The notes: a model not told the origin generated them from the letters alone. A DNA stretch of 64,000 nt from Baekduia alba (GCF_028416635.1 NZ_CP114013.1:868001-932000); one strand, 5' to 3'; shown: positions 52,376 to 63,089, counted from the stretch's first letter. A program made the numbers and translations.

Positions 52376-53860
52376 ATGACCTCCTCCCCTTCCTCCTCCC
52401 CCGATGCCCACAAGCGGTGGACGCTCCTCGCCGTCTGCCTGGGCACGTTCATGTTGTTGTTGGACGTGACGATCGTGATCGTCGCGCTCCCGGACATCCG
52501 CAACTCGCTCGACGCGAGCTTCTCCGACGTGCAGTGGACCGTCGACGCCTACTCCTTGTCGCTGGCGGCGCTGCTGCTGCCGGCCGGGTCGCTGGCTGAT
52601 CTGTACGGCCGGCGGCGCCTGTTCGTGATCGGGCTCGCGGTGTTCACCGTCGGCTCGCTGCTGTGCGGGCTGGCGCAGTCCCCGCTGATGCTGACGCTGT
52701 GCCGCGCGGCGCAGGGCGTCGGCGGCGCGACCATGTTCGCGACGTCGCTCGCGCTGCTCGCCCAGACCTTCCACGGCCGCGAGCGCGGGGCCGCGTTCGG
52801 CGTCTGGGGCGCGGTCGCGGGCATCAGCACCGCGGTCGGGCCGGTGCTCGGCGGGCTGCTCGTCAGCGGGCTCGGCTGGCGCTGGATCTTCCTGGTGAAC
52901 CTGCCGGTCGGCGCGTTCGCGATCGCGATCACGCTGACGAAGGTGCAGGAGTGGCGGCCGCCGCACGCCCGGCGGGTCGACGCACCGGGCTTCCTGGTGT
53001 TCACGGCCGGGCTCGTGAGCCTGGTGTTCGGCCTGATTCGCGCCAGCGACGACGGCTGGGGCGACACGGTCGTCGTCGCCTGCTTCGTCGCGGCCGGCGT
53101 GCTGCTGGCGGCCTTCCCGCTCGTCGAGCGCCTGCGGCGCGAGCCGATGTTCGACCTGTCGCTGTTCCGCAAGCCGACGTTCGTCGGCGGCTCGATCGCG
53201 GCGTTCGGGATGAACGGGTCCTTGTTCGCGATGTTCCTGTACTTGGTCCTGTACCTCCAGGACGTGCAGGGCTACGACGCGCTGCAGAGCGGCGTGCGGC
53301 TGCTGGTGGTGACGGGCGCCACGCTCGTGACGGCGATCCCGGCGGGGCGCCTGTCGGCCCGCGTGCCCGCGCGCTGGCTGATCGGGCCGGGGCTGCTGCT
53401 GGTCGGCTCCGGGCTGCTGCTGATGCGCGGGCTCGACGCGTCGTCGTCGTGGACGCACCTGATCCCGGGCTTCATCGTCGCCGGGCTCGGCTCGGGCATG
53501 GTCAACCCGCCGCTGGCCTCGACGGCGATCGGCGTCGTGCCGCCGCAGAGCGCCGGGATGGCCTCGGGCATCAACACCACGTTCCGCCAGGTCGGGATCG
53601 CCACCGCGATCGCGGCGCTCGGCTCGATCTTCGCGACGAAGATGAGCGGGGCGACGCCGGCGACCGCGGCGGCGACGTACGCCGACGGGCTCAACGAGCT
53701 GCTGCTGATCACGGCGCTCGTGGCGCTCGTGTCGGGCGCGTTGTCGTTGGTGTTGATCCGGCAGCGGGACTTCGTGGTGCACGGGGCGCCCGAGGCGGAG
53801 GCTGCGTCGGCGCCGGCGGCCGCCGAGCCCGCTACAGCCCTGGCGGGTGGCGGACGGTGA
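52376..53860 (+). CDS. MFS DHA2-family drug efflux transporter
   Basis: A 494-residue transporter of the EmrB/QacA (14-helix) type. Motif D1 is LLDVTIVIVALPDIRNSLDA, motif A is GSLADLYGRRRLFVIGLAVF, motif C is GPVLGGLLVSGLGWRWIFLV. The last part (GMASGINTTFRQVGIATAIA) is standard. It exports lipophilic compounds with protons. The MarR regulator is divergent. The final 29 bases overlap the convergent NlpC/P60-like gene. Confidence 0.92.
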   Translation: MTSSPSSSPDAHKRWTLLAVCLGTFMLLLDVTIVIVALPDIRNSLDASFSDVQWTVDAYSLSLAALLLPAGSLADLYGRRRLFVIGLAVFTVGSLLCGLAQSPLMLTLCRAAQGVGGATMFATSLALLAQTFHGRERGAAFGVWGAVAGISTAVGPVLGGLLVSGLGWRWIFLVNLPVGAFAIAITLTKVQEWRPPHARRVDAPGFLVFTAGLVSLVFGLIRASDDGWGDTVVVACFVAAGVLLAAFPLVERLRREPMFDLSLFRKPTFVGGSIAAFGMNGSLFAMFLYLVLYLQDVQGYDALQSGVRLLVVTGATLVTAIPAGRLSARVPARWLIGPGLLLVGSGLLLMRGLDASSSWTHLIPGFIVAGLGSGMVNPPLASTAIGVVPPQSAGMASGINTTFRQVGIATAIAALGSIFATKMSGATPATAAATYADGLNELLLITALVALVSGALSLVLIRQRDFVVHGAPEAEAASAPAAAEPATALAGGGR

Positions 53861-54596
53861 AGCCGCGCAGGTTGCGCGGTGCCGTCTGCCAGCGGGAGCC
53901 GAACGCGCCGGCGCGGCCGGACGTGTCGAAGCGCAGGCCGGCGACGTACATGAAGGTGTGGCCGGCGTTGGCGTAGATCGTCACCCACTTGCCCGGGCCG
54001 GGCGCGCCCCAGCGCGCGAGCTGGCCCGAGGTGAGCGGGGCGCTGAGCAGGCCGGCGGCGGCGAGCGCGTAGGAGACCGACGCCGAGCAGTCGTAGGCGG
54101 TGTCGACGAACGACGCGTGGCCGCCGCCGTAGACGTAGGGGAACCGGGCGATCGCGTTGCCGCCGGCGAAGATCGCGGCGACCGCGGCCGGGACGCCGTC
54201 CGGGACCTCGACGTTGCCGCCCTTGGTCAGGCCGGGGCGCCTGGTGCTCTGCCGCTTGGCGTGCTTGAGCGCCTGCTCCATCTCGCGCAGCTCGGCGCGG
54301 ATCTCGGCGTCGCTGGGCGCGCCGGGGGAGACGGTGGACTTCAGCTTCTCGGCGGCGGGGACCGCGTCGGGGCTCGGCGCCGCGTGGACGCCGTTGACGC
54401 CGGCGGGGAGCGGGAAGGCCTCGGCGGCCTCGCTGTCGCCGACCTTGGGCGTGGTGGCCGCCCTGGCGGGCTTCGGCGCGACGATCCGGGCGGTCTGCTG
54501 TCCGCTGCCCTCGGGCTGGGAGGCGCTGCCGCAGCCGGTCGCGCCGGCGAGCGCGGCGGCGAGGACGAGCAGCGAGGCGAGCGGGCGGCGGACCAT
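53832..54596 (-). CDS. NlpC/P60-like cell-wall hydrolase lipoprotein
   Basis: A 254-residue lipoprotein. From the ATG at 54596 the signal peptide carries lipobox LAGATGCGSA. A Pro/Ala-rich linker and a short helix (AELREMEQALKHAKRQSTRR) lead to a C-terminal NlpC/P60-type domain. Its YDCSASVSYALAAAGLL carries the catalytic Cys and GHTFMYVAGLRFDTSG the His. This type cleaves peptidoglycan peptide bonds. An ATG-like start at 54614 would add six residues. The convergent MFS gene overlaps it by 29 bases. Confidence 0.8.
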   Translation of the reverse strand: MVRRPLASLLVLAAALAGATGCGSASQPEGSGQQTARIVAPKPARAATTPKVGDSEAAEAFPLPAGVNGVHAAPSPDAVPAAEKLKSTVSPGAPSDAEIRAELREMEQALKHAKRQSTRRPGLTKGGNVEVPDGVPAAVAAIFAGGNAIARFPYVYGGGHASFVDTAYDCSASVSYALAAAGLLSAPLTSGQLARWGAPGPGKWVTIYANAGHTFMYVAGLRFDTSGRAGAFGSRWQTAPRNLRGFTVRHPPGL

Positions 54597-54679
54597 CTCC
54601 CCGATGGTCGGCACGGTGCGGCGGGCCTTGACGGCGAAGTCGCCGATGAGGTCGCGGGCGCGCGCCGGTCCAACCGGGC

Positions 54680-55489
54680 ATGACCTCCTCCTCCTCCTCC
54701 TCCTCCTCCTCCTCCACCGCCATCGTCACCGGCGGGTCGCGCGGCCTCGGCCGCGGGATCGCCGCCGCGCTCGCCGCCGAAGGGCACCGCACGATCCTCG
54801 TCGCCCGCGATCCGCACGACCTCGCCGTCGCCGCCGAGGCGATCGCGGGCGACGTGGTCGCCGAGCGGCTCGACGTGGCCGACGAGGGCGCGGTCGACGC
54901 GCTGATCGCGCGCGTCGGGACGATCGACGTCCTCGTCAACGCGGCCGGCGCGCCGCCGGTGCTGAAGACGCCGGACCGGATGTCGTGGCAGGAGTGGCGG
55001 CGCCCGATCGACGTCGACGTCCGCGGCGTCTTCAACCTGGCCCGTGCCGCGGCGCCCGCTCTGGTGGACGGAGCGACCGTCGTCAACGTCGCCTCGGGCG
55101 CGGTCGTGGCCGGGACCCCGCTGCACGCCTCCTACGCCGCCGGCCAGTCCGCGTTGCTGTCGTTGTCGCGCAGCCTCGGCGCGTGGCTCGCGCCACGCGG
55201 CGTCGCGACCCACTGCCTCGCTCCGAGCCTGACCCTCGCCGGCGCCGCCGGCCGCGCCGGCGCGACGACTTTCGGCGCACCCGCGGGCCTGACCGCCGAG
55301 GAGTGGTTCACCCGCCGCTTCGGCTCCGAGATGCTGACCGCCGAGCAGACCGGCGCCGCCGTCGTGACGCTGACCGCCGAACGCGAAGGCGGCGACTGGG
55401 TCCTCGGCTCCTTCGGCCTGCACCGCTGGTCGCCGCTGGTCGCACCGGAGGTCACCGACTGGTCGGGGCCCCGGGTGGCGACGGGCTGA
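54680..55489 (+). CDS. SDR-family protein with Lys-to-Gln change in the active site
   Basis: A 269-residue Rossmann-fold SDR: IVTGGSRGLGRGIAAALAAE, VNAAGAPPVL, NVASGAVVAG. The catalytic motif reads YAAGQ, so the usual YxxxK lysine is glutamine (Q156) while Tyr152 and Ser139 are intact. It may be inactive, or may act as a binding protein. The N terminus is MT followed by ten serines (residues 3-12), encoded by a perfect (TCC)10 tract. SDRs usually lack this serine run, and slippage in it would alter the protein length. Confidence 0.8.
   Translation: MTSSSSSSSSSSTAIVTGGSRGLGRGIAAALAAEGHRTILVARDPHDLAVAAEAIAGDVVAERLDVADEGAVDALIARVGTIDVLVNAAGAPPVLKTPDRMSWQEWRRPIDVDVRGVFNLARAAAPALVDGATVVNVASGAVVAGTPLHASYAAGQSALLSLSRSLGAWLAPRGVATHCLAPSLTLAGAAGRAGATTFGAPAGLTAEEWFTRRFGSEMLTAEQTGAAVVTLTAEREGGDWVLGSFGLHRWSPLVAPEVTDWSGPRVATG
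54686..54715 (+). repeat. (TCC)10 trinucleotide repeat
   Basis: Ten identical TCC codons in a row inside the start of the SDR gene. Tandem identical codons suggest polymerase slippage; a gain or loss of units keeps the frame. Confidence 0.97.
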
Positions 55490-55557
55490 GACGGCGCGTC
55501 GCGCGGCCGGCGGCGGCGGCGCGCAGCTTCGCGTGCAGCCCTTGGCGCAGCGGATTG

Positions 55558-55579
55558 GCGTACTTGTATACTAGTACGC
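55558..55579. promoter_or_regulatory. GntR operator and leaderless promoter
   Basis: GCGTACTTGTATACTAGTAC plus GC forms a 22-bp near-perfect palindrome (10 of 11 arm positions). Its centre TTGTATACTA fits the FadR-subfamily core T-N-GTATAC-N-A. The TATACT at 55567-55572 is a good -10 box, and its start point would fall at the ATG (55581), so the mRNA looks leaderless. The regulator encoded next should bind here and control itself and aceE. Confidence 0.8.
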
Positions 55580-55580
55580 G

Positions 55581-56270
55581 ATGCGGCCTTCGCTTCGAGT
55601 GCGCGCGTTCGGCACCTCCGCCCGAGACCAGGCGTATGTCGTGCTGCGCGCGGCGATCGTCGGGGCGGAGCTGGAGCCGGGGCGGCGGCTCTCGGAGAAC
55701 CAGCTCGCCGAGCTGATCGGCGTCAGCCGCACGCCGGTGCGAGATGCGCTGGCGCGGCTGCGCGACGAGCGGCTCGTGGCCATCGTGCCCCAGCTCGGCA
55801 CGTTCGTCACCTACATCGACGAGGACGCGGTCGCCGACGCGCACTTCGTGCGGGAGGCGCTGGAGATCGGCGCGGTGAAGATCGCGGCCGAGCGCATCGA
55901 AGCCGACCAGCTCCGCGAGCTCGACGACAACCTGGTCGCCCAGGAGCGGGCGGTCGCCAACGACGACGCCGAGCTGTTCGCCCGCCTCGACGACGACCTG
56001 CATCACCTGCTCTGCGACCTGTCCGGCCGCGAAGTCGCGTGGCGGCTCTCCGAGCGCACCCGCGGGCAGCTCGACCGCATCCGGCTGCTCAGCCTGCCCG
56101 AGGCCGGGTACCGCGAGCAGATGCTCACCGAGCATCGCGCCGTCGTGGCCGCGGTCGGCGCTCGCGACGCGCCGCGCGCCGAGCGCGAGCTGCGCCACCA
56201 CCTGCGCATGGCCTTGTCCCAACTGCCTGCCATCCGCGAGGCTCACCCCGAGTACTTCCAGGAGGACTAG
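55581..56270 (+). CDS. GntR/FadR-family (FCD) regulator of pyruvate dehydrogenase genes
   Basis: A 229-residue regulator. The wHTH is AYVVLRAAIVGAELEPGRRL then QLAELIGVSRTPVRDALARL and a wing (VAIVPQLGTFVTYI). The C-terminal FCD domain (VREALEIGAVKIAAERI, LHHLLCDLSGREVAWRL, EHRAVVAAVGARDAPRAERE) carries Asp/His positions that bind a metal and an acid ligand. E. coli PdhR is of this type and binds pyruvate. The gene ends exactly one codon before aceE (stop 56268-56270, start 56271), so it is in the same operon and probably autoregulated. Confidence 0.9.
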   Translation: MRPSLRVRAFGTSARDQAYVVLRAAIVGAELEPGRRLSENQLAELIGVSRTPVRDALARLRDERLVAIVPQLGTFVTYIDEDAVADAHFVREALEIGAVKIAAERIEADQLRELDDNLVAQERAVANDDAELFARLDDDLHHLLCDLSGREVAWRLSERTRGQLDRIRLLSLPEAGYREQMLTEHRAVVAAVGARDAPRAERELRHHLRMALSQLPAIREAHPEYFQED

Positions 56271-58919
56271 ATGGCGATCCATCCCGACATCGATCCGGTC
56301 GAGACCGCCGAGTGGGTGGAGGCCCTCGAGGCCGTCATCCGCAACGACGGCCCCGACCGCGCCCGCCAGCTGCTCGAAGAGGTCTTCGCCGACGCGCGCC
56401 TGCGCGGGCTGAACCCGCTGGCCGACCTCTCGACGCCCTACGTGAACACGATCCCGGCCGAGGCCGAGGTCCCTGTTCCCGGCGACCACGACCTCGAGCA
56501 TCGAGTACGCAGCCTCGTGCGCTGGAACGCGATGGCGACGGTCCTGCGCGCCAACAAGGAGTCGTCCGAGCTGGGCGGCCACATCGCGAGCTTCCAGTCG
56601 GCGGCGACGCTCTACGAGATCGGCTTCAACCACTTCTGGCACGCGCCGTCAGAGCAACATGGTGGAGATCTCGTCTTCATCCAGGGCCACTCCTCGCCCG
56701 GCATCTACGCGCGCGCGTTCCTCGAGGGCCGCCTCAGCGAGGACGACCTCCTGCGCTTCCGGACCGAGACCGGCCCCGGCGGCGGCCTGTCCTCCTACCC
56801 GCACCCCTGGCTCATGCCGGGCTTCTGGCAGTTCCCCACCGTGTCGATGGGCCTCGGCCCGTTGATGGCGATCTACCAGGCGCGGTTCATGAAGTACTTG
56901 AGCGGCCGCGGGATCTCGGACACGACCGGTCGCAAGGTATGGGCCTTCATGGGCGACGGCGAGATGGACGAGCCGGAGTCGATGGGCGCGATCTCCCTCG
57001 CCGGCCGCGAGCACCTCGACAACCTGGTGTTCGTCATCAACTGCAACCTGCAGCGCCTCGACGGGCCGGTCCGCGGCAACGGCAAGATCATCCAGGAGCT
57101 GGAGACCAACTTCCGCGGCGCCGGCTGGAACGTCATCAAGACGATCTGGGGCCGCCGCTGGGATCCGCTCCTGGCCGCCGACGCCGAGGGCCGCCTCGTC
57201 AAGCGCATGGAGGAGGTCGTCGACGGTCAGTACCAGACGCTGAAGTCCCGCGACGGCGCCTTCGTCCGCGAGCACTTCTTCGGCGCCGACCCTGAGCTGG
57301 CACGCATGGTCGAGGACTGGACGGATGCCGAGATCTGGTCGCTCAACCGCGGCGGCCACGACCCGCAGAAGGTCTACAACGCCTACGCCCAGGCGGTCGC
57401 GCACACCGGCCAGCCGACCGTGATCCTGGCCAAGACGATCAAGGGCTACGGGATGGGCGAGTCCGGCGAGGGCCAGAACATCACCCACCAGGCCAAGAAG
57501 ATGAACGAGAAGGCGCTCCTCGCCTTCCGCGACCGCTTCGGCCTCGACCTCTCCGACGACGAGGTCCGCGAGGTCAGCTTCCACAAGCCCGCCGACGACG
57601 CGCCCGAGATGCAGTACATGAAGCAGCGCCGCGTGGAGCTCGGCGGCTCGCTGCCGCAGCGCCGCACCGAGGCGCCGCCGCTCCCGGTGCCGGAGCTGAG
57701 CACGTTCAAGGCCCAGCTCGACGGCACCGGCGACCGCGAGATCTCCACCACCATGGCCTTCGTCCGGATCTTGTCCACCTTGGTCCGCGACAAGCAGCTC
57801 GGCCCGCACGTCGTCCCGATCGTCCCCGACGAGTCGCGCACGTTCGGCATGGAGGGCATGTTCCGCCAGCTCGGGATCTTCTCCCAGGTCGGCCAGCTCT
57901 ACGTGCCGCAGGACGCCGACCAGCTGATGTCCTACCGCGAGGACAAGTCCGGCCAGATCCTCCAGGAGGGGATCAACGAGCCGGGCGCGTTCTCGTCGTG
58001 GATCGCGGCGGCGACGTCGTACGCCAACCACGGCGTGTCGATGCTGCCGTTCTACATCTACTACTCGATGTTCGGCTTCCAACGTGTAGGCGATCTCGCG
58101 TGGGCCGCGGGCGACTCCCGCGCGCGCGGCTTCCTGATCGGCGGCACCGCCGGCCGGACGACGCTCAACGGCGAGGGCCTGCAGCACGAGGACGGCCACA
58201 GCCACATCCAGGCCGGGCTCATCCCCAACTGCATCGCCTACGACCCGGCCTACGCCTACGAGCTGGCCGTCATCGTCCAGGACGGCCTGCGCCGCATGGT
58301 CGGCGAGCACCAGGACGTCTTCTACTACCTGACGGTGATGAACGAGAACTACGCGATGCCGGCGATGCCGGACGGCGCGGAGGAGGGCATCCTCAAGGGA
58401 ATGCACGTCGTCTCCGAGGCCGTGGGCGGCGACGCCGACGTGCAGCTGCTGGGCTCCGGCACGATCCTGCGCGAGGTGCTCGCGGGCGCCGACCTGCTGC
58501 GCGAGGACTTCGACGTCGGCGCCGACGTCTGGTCGGTCACCTCCTACACCGAGCTGCGCCGCGACGGGATGGAGGCCGAGCGCTACAACCGCCTGCACCC
58601 GGCCGGCGACGACGTGCGGATCCCGTACGTCGCCGAGGCGCTCGGCACGCGCGGCGCCGGCCCGGTGGTCGCGGCCAGCGACTACATCCGCGCGCTGCCC
58701 GACCAGATCCGGCCGTGGGTCGAGGCGCCCTTCACCGTCCTGGGCACCGACGGCTTCGGCCGCAGCGACTACCGCAAGGCGCTGCGCCGGTTCTTCGAGG
58801 TGGACCGACACCATGTGGTCGTCGCGGCGCTGCACGCGCTGGGCCGCGACGCGGACGCCAAGAAGGCCATCGAGAAGTACGGCATCGACCCCGAGAGCGA
58901 GGCACCGTGGCGGATCTGA
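56271..58919 (+). CDS. aceE: pyruvate dehydrogenase E1 component (homodimeric)
   Basis: An 882-residue E1 of the single-chain AceE type. The substrate-binding HIASFQSAATLYEIGFNHFW, the TPP motif KVWAFMGDGEMDEPESMGAI then NLVFVINCNLQRLDGPVRGN, and the C-terminal transketolase parts (SMLPFYIYYSMFGFQRVGDL, GEGLQHEDGHSHIQAGLIPN) are present. It decarboxylates pyruvate and passes the acetyl group to lipoyl groups. Length and layout are those of E. coli AceE (887). AGGAGG lies 7 bases upstream inside the GntR stop region. It is followed by a short overlapping frame and then aceF. Confidence 0.96.
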   Translation: MAIHPDIDPVETAEWVEALEAVIRNDGPDRARQLLEEVFADARLRGLNPLADLSTPYVNTIPAEAEVPVPGDHDLEHRVRSLVRWNAMATVLRANKESSELGGHIASFQSAATLYEIGFNHFWHAPSEQHGGDLVFIQGHSSPGIYARAFLEGRLSEDDLLRFRTETGPGGGLSSYPHPWLMPGFWQFPTVSMGLGPLMAIYQARFMKYLSGRGISDTTGRKVWAFMGDGEMDEPESMGAISLAGREHLDNLVFVINCNLQRLDGPVRGNGKIIQELETNFRGAGWNVIKTIWGRRWDPLLAADAEGRLVKRMEEVVDGQYQTLKSRDGAFVREHFFGADPELARMVEDWTDAEIWSLNRGGHDPQKVYNAYAQAVAHTGQPTVILAKTIKGYGMGESGEGQNITHQAKKMNEKALLAFRDRFGLDLSDDEVREVSFHKPADDAPEMQYMKQRRVELGGSLPQRRTEAPPLPVPELSTFKAQLDGTGDREISTTMAFVRILSTLVRDKQLGPHVVPIVPDESRTFGMEGMFRQLGIFSQVGQLYVPQDADQLMSYREDKSGQILQEGINEPGAFSSWIAAATSYANHGVSMLPFYIYYSMFGFQRVGDLAWAAGDSRARGFLIGGTAGRTTLNGEGLQHEDGHSHIQAGLIPNCIAYDPAYAYELAVIVQDGLRRMVGEHQDVFYYLTVMNENYAMPAMPDGAEEGILKGMHVVSEAVGGDADVQLLGSGTILREVLAGADLLREDFDVGADVWSVTSYTELRRDGMEAERYNRLHPAGDDVRIPYVAEALGTRGAGPVVAASDYIRALPDQIRPWVEAPFTVLGTDGFGRSDYRKALRRFFEVDRHHVVVAALHALGRDADAKKAIEKYGIDPESEAPWRI

Positions 58920-58960
58920 AGCAGGTCGAAGTCCAAGGGACCGAGGTGGCGCCCGCATGA
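58907..58960 (+). CDS. 17-codon leader-like ORF overlapping aceE and aceF
   Basis: A short frame from GTG 58907 overlaps the last 13 bases of aceE in another phase and ends in TGA at 58958-58960, which overlaps the aceF ATG (ATGA). It reads MADLKQVEVQGTEVAPA. The first residues repeat the aceF start (SDLKDVTV), and GATCTGAAG occurs at 58913-58921 and again exactly 50 bases later at 58963-58971. It could couple translation of aceE to aceF. No expression evidence exists. Confidence 0.4.
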   Translation: MADLKQVEVQGTEVAPA

Positions 58961-60276
58961 GCGATCTGAAGGACGTGACGGTCCCTGACATCGGCGACTT
59001 CACCGACGTCGACGTCGTCGAGGTCCACGTGGCGGCGGGCGACGCGGTCGCCGAGAACGACCCGCTCGTGACGCTGGAGACCGACAAGGCCACCATGGAC
59101 GTTCCGGCGCCGTTCGCCGGCGTCGTCGCCGAGGTGCTGCTGAAGGTCGGCGACAAGGCCTCGGAGGGCACGGCGGTCGTGCAGCTGCAGGTGAGCGCCG
59201 AGCGTGAGGCGGCCGACGAGACCGCCACGGTCGAGGCGGCCGCGCCCAGCGCGATCCGCAGCGCGGTGTCGGCCGAGGCCTCGGCCCGGCCGCGGGACCC
59301 CGAGCAGCAGCTGCCCGCGCCCAAGGCGCCGGCGCCGTCGACCAGCAACGGCGGCGACCCGGTCTACGCGAGCCCGTCGGTGCGCCGGCTGGCGCGCGAG
59401 CTGGGCGTGGAGCTCAGCGCGGTGAGCGGCAGCGGGCGCAAGGGCCGGATCGTGCCCGAGGACGTCACGGCCTTCGCGGACGGCGGTGGCGCGGCGGCGG
59501 CGGCGGGCGGCGCGGCCAAGGTCCCGGCCGGCGGCGGCACGTTCGTCGAGACGCTGCCGTGGCCCACGCCGGACTTCGCCAAGCACGGCGAGGTCGAGCG
59601 CGTCGAGCTGTCCAAGATCCGCAAGATCTCGGCGGCCAACCTCGCGCGCAACTGGGTCCGCATCCCGCACGTCACGCACAACGACGAGGCCGACGTCACC
59701 AGCCTGGAGGCCTTCCGCAAGCAGCTCAACGGCGAGCAGGCCGACGTCAAGGTGACGATGGTCGCGCTGTTGTTGAAGGCCGTGGTCGCGTCGCTCAAGG
59801 CGTTCCCGGACATGAACTCGTCGCTCGACGCCGACGGCGAGGCGCTGATCCGCAAGAAGTACTACCACTTGGGCTTCGCGGCCGACACGCCCAACGGGCT
59901 CGTCGTCCCGGTCGTCAAGGACGTGGACAAGAAGGGCCTGCTCGACGTCGCGGGCGAGCTGACCGAGCTGTCGGGCAAGGCCCGCGCCGGCAAGCTGATG
60001 CCCGCCGACATGGCGGGCGCGACGTTCACGATCTCGTCGCTGGGCGGGATCGGCGGCACGTCGTTCACGCCGATCGTCAACGCCCCCGAGGTCGCGATCC
60101 TCGGCGTCGTCCGCAGCGCCATGAAGCCGGTGTGGGACGGCAAGGCGTTCGTCCCGCGCCTGATGCTGCCGTTGTCGCTGTCCTACGACCACCGCGTGAT
60201 CGACGGCGCCGCCGCCGCGCGCTTCGTCGCGCACCTGTCATCCGTCTTGACCGACCTTCGGAGGGTCCTGCTGTGA
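58957..60276 (+). CDS. aceF: dihydrolipoamide acetyltransferase E2
   Basis: A 439-residue E2. One N-terminal lipoyl domain (lipoyl lysine K44 in TLETDKATMDVP), a Pro/Ala-rich linker, the E1/E3-binding PSBD (YASPSVRRLARELGVELSAV), a second linker, then the catalytic domain (NLARNWVRIPHVTHNDEADV, LTELSGKARAGKLMPADMAG, and the active His in LSYDHRVIDGAAAARF with its Asp-Gly). It transfers the acetyl group to CoA and makes the core of the complex. It follows aceE with a short ORF between. Confidence 0.95.
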   Translation: MSDLKDVTVPDIGDFTDVDVVEVHVAAGDAVAENDPLVTLETDKATMDVPAPFAGVVAEVLLKVGDKASEGTAVVQLQVSAEREAADETATVEAAAPSAIRSAVSAEASARPRDPEQQLPAPKAPAPSTSNGGDPVYASPSVRRLARELGVELSAVSGSGRKGRIVPEDVTAFADGGGAAAAAGGAAKVPAGGGTFVETLPWPTPDFAKHGEVERVELSKIRKISAANLARNWVRIPHVTHNDEADVTSLEAFRKQLNGEQADVKVTMVALLLKAVVASLKAFPDMNSSLDADGEALIRKKYYHLGFAADTPNGLVVPVVKDVDKKGLLDVAGELTELSGKARAGKLMPADMAGATFTISSLGGIGGTSFTPIVNAPEVAILGVVRSAMKPVWDGKAFVPRLMLPLSLSYDHRVIDGAAAARFVAHLSSVLTDLRRVLL

Positions 60277-60316
60277 GCGCCACGCTCGACGTCCTCGTCC
60301 CTGAACGGACAAGCTC

Positions 60317-60320
<4 letters not shown>
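60273..60320 (+). CDS. 15-codon leader-like ORF between aceF and lpd
   Basis: A second short frame that overlaps both neighbours. Its GTG (60273-60275) overlaps the aceF stop, and its TGA (60318-60320) overlaps the GTG start of lpd. GGAGGG lies 7 bases before its start, while the lpd GTG has no good ribosome site of its own. It reads [15 protein letters not shown], and the lpd start reads [14 protein letters not shown]. Six residues (LDVLVP) are identical although almost every codon differs. Ribosomes may enter here and restart at lpd. Confidence 0.5.
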
Positions 60321-62107
<1,787 letters not shown>

Positions 62108-62118
62108 AGTCCCGGGCG

Positions 62119-62652
62119 ATGCGCGTCCGCCGCACCTTCTGCTTCCTCGACCTGTGTGGCTTCACGTCGTTCACGGACGAGCACGGCGATCAGCAGGCGG
62201 TCGCGGTCCTGGGGCACCTGCGGGCGGTGCTGCGCGCCGAGGCCGAGAACCACGGAGTGCGCGTGACGAAGTGGCTCGGGGACGGCGCGATGCTCTCCGG
62301 CGTCGACGCCGAGCCGGTGATCCGCTGCGCCGCGCTCGTGCGCGACGTGCTGCAGACCGACGGCAGGCTGGCCCTGCGCGGCGGGATCTGCGAGGGCAAG
62401 GTCATCATGTTCGAGGGCGACGACTACATCGGGGCGGCCGTCAACGTCGCGGCGCGCCTGTGCACCAAGGCGATCCCGGGTCAGCTCCTGCTGACCGGCG
62501 GGACGGCGCCGTCGGTGCCGGGCGACCTGTCGCCGGTCGCGCTCGGCGCGCTCGCGGTTCCCGGCGTCTCCCAGCCGATCGAAGTCCTCGCGCTGGACCC
62601 CGGCCCACTGCGCGTGACCCGCGCGACGTCCGCCGTCCGACCGCAGGTCTAG
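62119..62652 (+). CDS. class III adenylate/guanylate cyclase-like protein
   Basis: A 177-residue protein, essentially a single class III cyclase catalytic domain starting MRVRRTFCFLDLCGFTSFTD. The first metal Asp is in FLDLCGFT and the second in KWLGDGAML, where the Lys is the usual purine-specifying position. IGAAVNVAARLCTKAIPGQL supplies the transition-state Asn and Arg. It would make cAMP from ATP in the cytoplasm, probably as a homodimer. No sensor domain is attached. It starts 11 bases after the lpd stop and may share its transcript. Confidence 0.88.
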   Translation: MRVRRTFCFLDLCGFTSFTDEHGDQQAVAVLGHLRAVLRAEAENHGVRVTKWLGDGAMLSGVDAEPVIRCAALVRDVLQTDGRLALRGGICEGKVIMFEGDDYIGAAVNVAARLCTKAIPGQLLLTGGTAPSVPGDLSPVALGALAVPGVSQPIEVLALDPGPLRVTRATSAVRPQV

Positions 62653-62663
62653 GTTTCCGCGCC

Positions 62664-62999
62664 ATGATCACGGCGCTCCTCGAGCCGGCGGACATCGGCC
62701 GCTACCTGCGGTCCCTGCGCGACCATGATCGCGCGGCGATCGGGAGCGACGGGGAGGACGCCGAGGCGGTCGCGCGGCTGCTGGACGCGCACACGGTCGT
62801 GATGGCGCACGACGCGCGCGGTGGCGAGCCGGTCGAGGAGTCGCTGGCGACGTGGCTGTCGCTGCTCGACGACGACGCGTGGCGCGAGCGGGTGCGCGAG
62901 GTGCGGGTCGACGCGACGTACCTGCGCGTGCGCGAGCTGGAGCTTCTCGCGCGTGTGCGCGAGGGCGCGGCCGCGGGCGCCCTCACCGCCGCCGCGTAG
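62664..62999 (+). CDS. small helical protein of unknown function
   Basis: A 111-residue, strongly acidic and Arg/Leu/Ala-rich protein, predicted mostly helical: MITALLEPADIGRYLRSLRD, EDAEAVARLLDAHTVVMAHD and LRVRELELLARVREGAAAGA. It starts 11 bases after the cyclase and probably shares its transcript. No family recognised. The codon pattern is consistent with its neighbours. Confidence 0.5.
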   Translation: MITALLEPADIGRYLRSLRDHDRAAIGSDGEDAEAVARLLDAHTVVMAHDARGGEPVEESLATWLSLLDDDAWRERVREVRVDATYLRVRELELLARVREGAAAGALTAAA

Positions 63000-63089
63000 C
63001 GGCCCGCATCACCCCGCGCGGGGGACGAGCCGTCACCCGCCGCGCTGCCACCGTGCGGCCATGGGAGCGGACGAGGGCTATGGCGGGCG

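Noticed and set aside
55452-56642. leftward 396-residue frame covering the GntR gene
   Set aside because: The GntR protein on the plus strand has the HTH, FCD motifs, promoter and operator; the opposite frame has none.
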